From positions 1,488,001 through 1,552,000 of the forward strand of contig NZ_AP025184.1 in NCBI RefSeq assembly GCF_020886055.1: a stretch of DNA of 64,000 bases, read 5' to 3'. The notes under the pieces are model-generated. The model had not been told where the DNA came from and did no database searches. It was given only the letters and a program-made list of their open reading frames with translations. The stretch's first letter is position 1, and each line of letters starts with the position of its first letter. The DNA comes from Flavobacterium ammoniigenes. Its GTDB lineage: Bacteria; Bacteroidota; Bacteroidia; Flavobacteriales; Flavobacteriaceae. Both the position numbers and the translations under genes were made by a program. Below are positions 60,611 to 64,000 of the stretch, piece after piece.

Positions 60611-60739
60611 ATATAATTTTTCAAAGTGTTTCTATTTTTTAAGATAATTAAAATGAATTTTAATTTGAATTCAATATAAGTTTATTGGAATAATTATTTA
60701 TTAGTCTTAATTTCAATATTAATATTGTTAAATGAAAAA

Positions 60740-62698
60740 TTATTGGATGATTTCCTTTAAATGTTCATATATCATTACCATAGCCAAAGTATCTAACTCA
60801 CAATATTTCAATAACCCATTTGTGATTTCACCTCGTTCTTTTTCGGTCATATCTTCGTATTGCAATTTTGCATAGGCAGTTAATGCTGCACCACCATCAG
60901 CAATATTTTCAATTTCTGAAATAGTTTCATTTATTTCATCATTTTCCCAACCCTCATAAAGTGGGGGTAACATTTTGTATGGATTAATTAATTCATCATT
61001 TTTCATTGACAACCAAATATGATTACCATTGAAGTTTTTACTGCTTACATTAATTTGATCCAAACAATTAGCATATTTATTTTTCAAAAATTCACTAGAA
61101 ATTAAAGAAGCTGGTAAAACCGCTTTGATTGAATTCGAGCCTTTTGTGTACGGATTATAATAGTAATCTTTAATTATTTTATTTAAATCTATCATTTTTC
61201 GCTCTCCAGCCCAAGTTTCTGCACTATCCTTTTTGGATACTGTTATCGTTTTTAAAAATGAAATCAATTCCTCTTTATCTGTTTCACTAGAATTTTTAAG
61301 TTGTTCTATAATTGCATTTAGTATAGAGTTTTCGTGTGTAGCGAAACGGAAAACGCTCCCATTATCATATCGTAAAGCTTCTCGAAGTGCTCTTGCAAAT
61401 ATAAAATTTGGAAACTGACCTGGTGTATTACTAATGAATTCTGTTCTGTGTTCAATTGAACCATCTTCATTATAAACATGGTGTGAAAATTGGAAAGCTA
61501 CTTGCTCATAAGGGCTTCTGCCAGCTGTAAAAGGAAGTGCTACTGTACTAGTTTCAAAATCAATAAAGTGCATTGGAAAATTCCATTGAGCCATTTCAGC
61601 TTTCAATCCTTCTTTTTCAACATAAACCGAAGTATCTGCTGTTCTTGCTTTTTCTACTTGAATCCATTGCCTTTCACTTGGTGATATTTTAGTAGCTATA
61701 GGTATAACTTTCAAATCATCTTCGGTCAAATCATCTAAAAATAAACGGTTCTCTTCTAATAAATAACCACCTCTATAATTCCAAATCTCCATCGAATTTG
61801 GTCTATTAAAATCGGAATCACTCCAGTTTAGTTGTTTTTTAAAACAATGTTCAAAACCAGATTTCAATCCCTGTTGTATTTCTTCCTCCGAGGCTTTGAA
61901 CTCGCATCCTTTACAATTACTAAATTTTAAAGGCCAATTCAAGTATTTTTTTTCTTGGTAAGCGTCTCTAAATAAGTGCATAGCTTCTGAAAAATTCAAA
62001 TTATCGTAATACAAAAATGTGCCATCAATTATTGAATTAATTACACTATCGACATTTATTTCAGATAGTACAGATTGACCAATTTCTTCAATTTTAGTTA
62101 CTTTTTTGATGATATCCGTTCTTGGATTACCGTTTTTAGGTACTCTGAAAAGTTGATTTAAACCATTTATTGTTGCCATTTTTGTTTTGTCAGCCATCAT
62201 TAAGAAAGCTTCCACTTCTAGGTTAGGAAATGCCATTTGTACTACTTTCTTCTGAAATGCCAAATCAAAAAGATACGGTTTCCAACCACTTACCAATTTC
62301 CCGTTTTTACCAATAAAAAGGTATTTATCATTTGGATTAAAAGATTTGGCTTTCACTTCAATCAGTCTTATTTTGTTTCCTGTTTTTTCAATAATATCGC
62401 AACGCACATAATAACCATCAACTAAAAAAGCACCCTCATATAAAATCACATTTTCTCTTAATAGAGCATCTGATGTCAATTGAACGGCCATTTCATATTC
62501 TAATGATTCGGCATCAATAAAAAATCCGTTTTCGTAATGTATTCGAGCCAATTCTTCCACTTGAAATCCACCTTCTGCCAAAGATTGCAAAAAGGTGTCA
62601 TCTGACTTTTTATTCGCAAATGTTTTATCATTTGTAAAATACAACTTATTGGGACATTCAAGACCTAATTTGAAACGTGATTTAGAAAGTACTCGCAT
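60740..62698 (-). CDS. DUF2779-type fusion: Cas4-like nuclease plus DEDD exonuclease
   Basis: A 652-residue protein in two halves. N-terminal half: LSKSRFKLGLECPNKLYF (start of a Cas4/RecB-like fold), PD-(D/E)xK residues D101 (RCDIIE), E114 and K116 (LIEVKAKS), and four cysteines C15, C262, C265 (NCKGC) and C285, placed like the Fe-S cluster ligands of Cas4 and AddB. C-terminal half (~375-650): RNase-H-fold exonuclease with D380/E382 (FIDFETST), ATHENS at ~453-458 and LDTLAM (D636), as in DUF2779. The ATG at MRVLSKSRF is preferred to an upstream in-frame ATG. Ten bases after the unknown gene, so in one operon with it. A DNA or RNA processing or defence role is likely. Confidence 0.85.
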   Translation of the reverse strand: MRVLSKSRFKLGLECPNKLYFTNDKTFANKKSDDTFLQSLAEGGFQVEELARIHYENGFFIDAESLEYEMAVQLTSDALLRENVILYEGAFLVDGYYVRCDIIEKTGNKIRLIEVKAKSFNPNDKYLFIGKNGKLVSGWKPYLFDLAFQKKVVQMAFPNLEVEAFLMMADKTKMATINGLNQLFRVPKNGNPRTDIIKKVTKIEEIGQSVLSEINVDSVINSIIDGTFLYYDNLNFSEAMHLFRDAYQEKKYLNWPLKFSNCKGCEFKASEEEIQQGLKSGFEHCFKKQLNWSDSDFNRPNSMEIWNYRGGYLLEENRLFLDDLTEDDLKVIPIATKISPSERQWIQVEKARTADTSVYVEKEGLKAEMAQWNFPMHFIDFETSTVALPFTAGRSPYEQVAFQFSHHVYNEDGSIEHRTEFISNTPGQFPNFIFARALREALRYDNGSVFRFATHENSILNAIIEQLKNSSETDKEELISFLKTITVSKKDSAETWAGERKMIDLNKIIKDYYYNPYTKGSNSIKAVLPASLISSEFLKNKYANCLDQINVSSKNFNGNHIWLSMKNDELINPYKMLPPLYEGWENDEINETISEIENIADGGAALTAYAKLQYEDMTEKERGEITNGLLKYCELDTLAMVMIYEHLKEIIQ

Positions 62699-62708
62699 AA
62701 TTAATTTA

Positions 62709-64000
62709 TTAACTTTTATGTGTAAAATTTTTAATTGTTGTTGATAAATCAAAATTTACAAAATGATTCACTTTATCTGATATTTCATTTGCAATATCAA
62801 TAATATCTCTTGGTTGTTCAACGTTTTCGATGAAGTTTTCTATCTTATAACTTCTAGAATAAAATGTTTTGGTTTTATTAGGGTTAAATCCTTCATTTTT
62901 GTATTCAGTAAAATTAACTTTTTCTTTAACAAAATTTAAAATTTGCGTATCATCACTAATTTCTTTTAATATTTTTTGAACGAATTTTTCATAATTATTG
63001 GTTAAATCTGATTCATTTATATTATTATGAATTTTTAAAACTTTCGTATTATCATAATCATCAGCTGAAACATAATATTTGAAATTTTCTCCTTGAACTT
63101 GTATACCTATATTAATTTTCTGCTTTTTTACTTCATCTTTCATATTTGAAAAAAAAGTATATTTTTCATCTAAATTTATTTCTTTATAAAATGCAAAAAG
63201 TGGTATACCGCCATTTGATGAACCAGCTTGTATATATTCATATATTGAGTTTTCTTTGTTATCATTTGAAATAGAATTTAAAATACTAACATCTTTAAAC
63301 TTAGTTTTCACTAAAGCAAATAAAAGTTTAAAGTAATCAAATCTTGCATATTCTTCATTTTGATTAAAATCATCAAGATTGACTTCTTCTTTGATGTTGT
63401 CTTCAATAAAATTAATATAGGCATTAGCAATAATGATATTCTCTTTTAATTGTTGTTTATCATTTAAAGCATCATTATTCTTAATAGTTTCTATTAATTC
63501 TTCATAGGTAATTGTTATCCATGGATTGTCTCCTAATTTTTTATTCCAAGCATTTAATTTATCAAAATAATAATGCACGGAATTTAAGTCATTTTTTATT
63601 TTATTTGTGAAATATTCTTGGTCAATACAAACACGAGAAGGTTTTAAATATACATAGCTACAATATTCTGCATTTATATTTTTGTCTTCATTCAAAAATT
63701 TAATACAATCTTTTTTGAATGATTTTTTACTAATTGAAGATTGAATTGTTGATACATTCTCAGAAATGTATTTTTGAAGAATCGAATACGGATTAGCCTC
63801 AAAACTCGGTTTGTCATTTTTTATTTCATAATCAACAATTTGTTCTGCTCGCTCCATTTTTTCTCGCAAATAATAATATTCAGTTTGAGAAAGCATTACT
63901 TTACCATCATCATCTTTGCTTAGAAATTTTATTTCATCTTCACTCAATTGCTGTTTGTAATCATCGAAATTTTTTCCTTTTTTTAATTTTTCGGCTTCAA
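62709..64000 (-). CDS. Unrecognised protein, 5' end outside the window
   Basis: The frame is open to the right window edge (…EAEKLKKGKNFDDYKQQ then LSEDEIKFLS), so at least 430 codons are present and the start is outside. It is charged and mostly helical, rich in Asn, Asp, Lys and Ile; segments include LSQTEYYYLREKMERAEQIV, YFDKLNAWNKKLGDNPW, YEYIQAGSSNGGIPLF and a beta-rich stretch KINIGIQVQGENFKYYVSAD. I recognise no family or catalytic motif. It is ten bases upstream of the DUF2779 nuclease gene and almost surely co-transcribed with it. The AT-rich composition fits acquired DNA. Confidence 0.85.
   Translation of the reverse strand, partial: EAEKLKKGKNFDDYKQQLSEDEIKFLSKDDDGKVMLSQTEYYYLREKMERAEQIVDYEIKNDKPSFEANPYSILQKYISENVSTIQSSISKKSFKKDCIKFLNEDKNINAEYCSYVYLKPSRVCIDQEYFTNKIKNDLNSVHYYFDKLNAWNKKLGDNPWITITYEELIETIKNNDALNDKQQLKENIIIANAYINFIEDNIKEEVNLDDFNQNEEYARFDYFKLLFALVKTKFKDVSILNSISNDNKENSIYEYIQAGSSNGGIPLFAFYKEINLDEKYTFFSNMKDEVKKQKINIGIQVQGENFKYYVSADDYDNTKVLKIHNNINESDLTNNYEKFVQKILKEISDDTQILNFVKEKVNFTEYKNEGFNPNKTKTFYSRSYKIENFIENVEQPRDIIDIANEISDKVNHFVNFDLSTTIKNFTHKS

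Overview
The window looks like a piece of a Flavobacterium-type (Bacteroidota) chromosome. It is AT-rich, ribosome binding sites are weak, and several genes have the Bacteroidota promoter form TTG-N19/20-TAnnTTTG. The gene content also fits: menaquinone synthesis, Kdo and lipid A genes, a TonB-type beta-barrel receptor of the Bacteroidota family, a YceI protein, GH97, and a tmRNA whose tag reads GEGNYALAA.

From 1 to about 51.65 kb the DNA is ordinary chromosome. It starts in the 3' end of dnaK and carries exported peptidases (metalloprotease, M28, M1, oligopeptidase B), corA, GH97, kdsA, a MarR-nitroreductase-YceI operon with a striking double operator, miaA, a DnaQ/GIY-YIG fusion, pcm, an XRE-Fic fusion, smpB, the two-gene agmatine-to-putrescine pathway (aguA-aguB), menB-menA-(TPR)-menC with menE 7 kb further on, ssrA, an apparently catalytically dead saccharopine-dehydrogenase-like protein, lpxD, prfB with its programmed +1 frameshift, and yebC and gcvT. 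smpB and ssrA, the two parts of trans-translation, lie 12 kb apart. Most convergent gene pairs are separated by bidirectional hairpin terminators.

From 51.65 to about 57.8 kb lies an accessory island. It opens with a 25-bp remnant resembling the 3' end of a tRNA, which runs into a 165-bp sequence repeated at 160 of 165 positions 3.8 kb downstream; a shorter diverged copy lies between them. These repeats separate three toxin-antitoxin modules: a tripartite hipB-hipS-hipT kinase system, an AbiEii-type nucleotidyltransferase with an HTH-DUF6922-like antitoxin, and a classical hipB-hipA pair. Each module has its own palindromic operators. An orphan XRE regulator at the left edge has a pair of 20-bp palindromes spaced exactly 40 bp, and the same pair at the same spacing recurs at 57.7 kb, where one member is the core of a 52-bp perfect hairpin.

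From 57.8 kb to the end, all genes are on the minus strand: a secreted TPR protein, an AAA ATPase, a large Cas4-like nuclease fused to a DEDD exonuclease (DUF2779 type) with four cysteines placed as for an Fe-S cluster, and an unrecognised protein that runs off the window. The last three are the best candidate for an undescribed nuclease/ATPase system, possibly defensive; that role is inferred from domains and position only.
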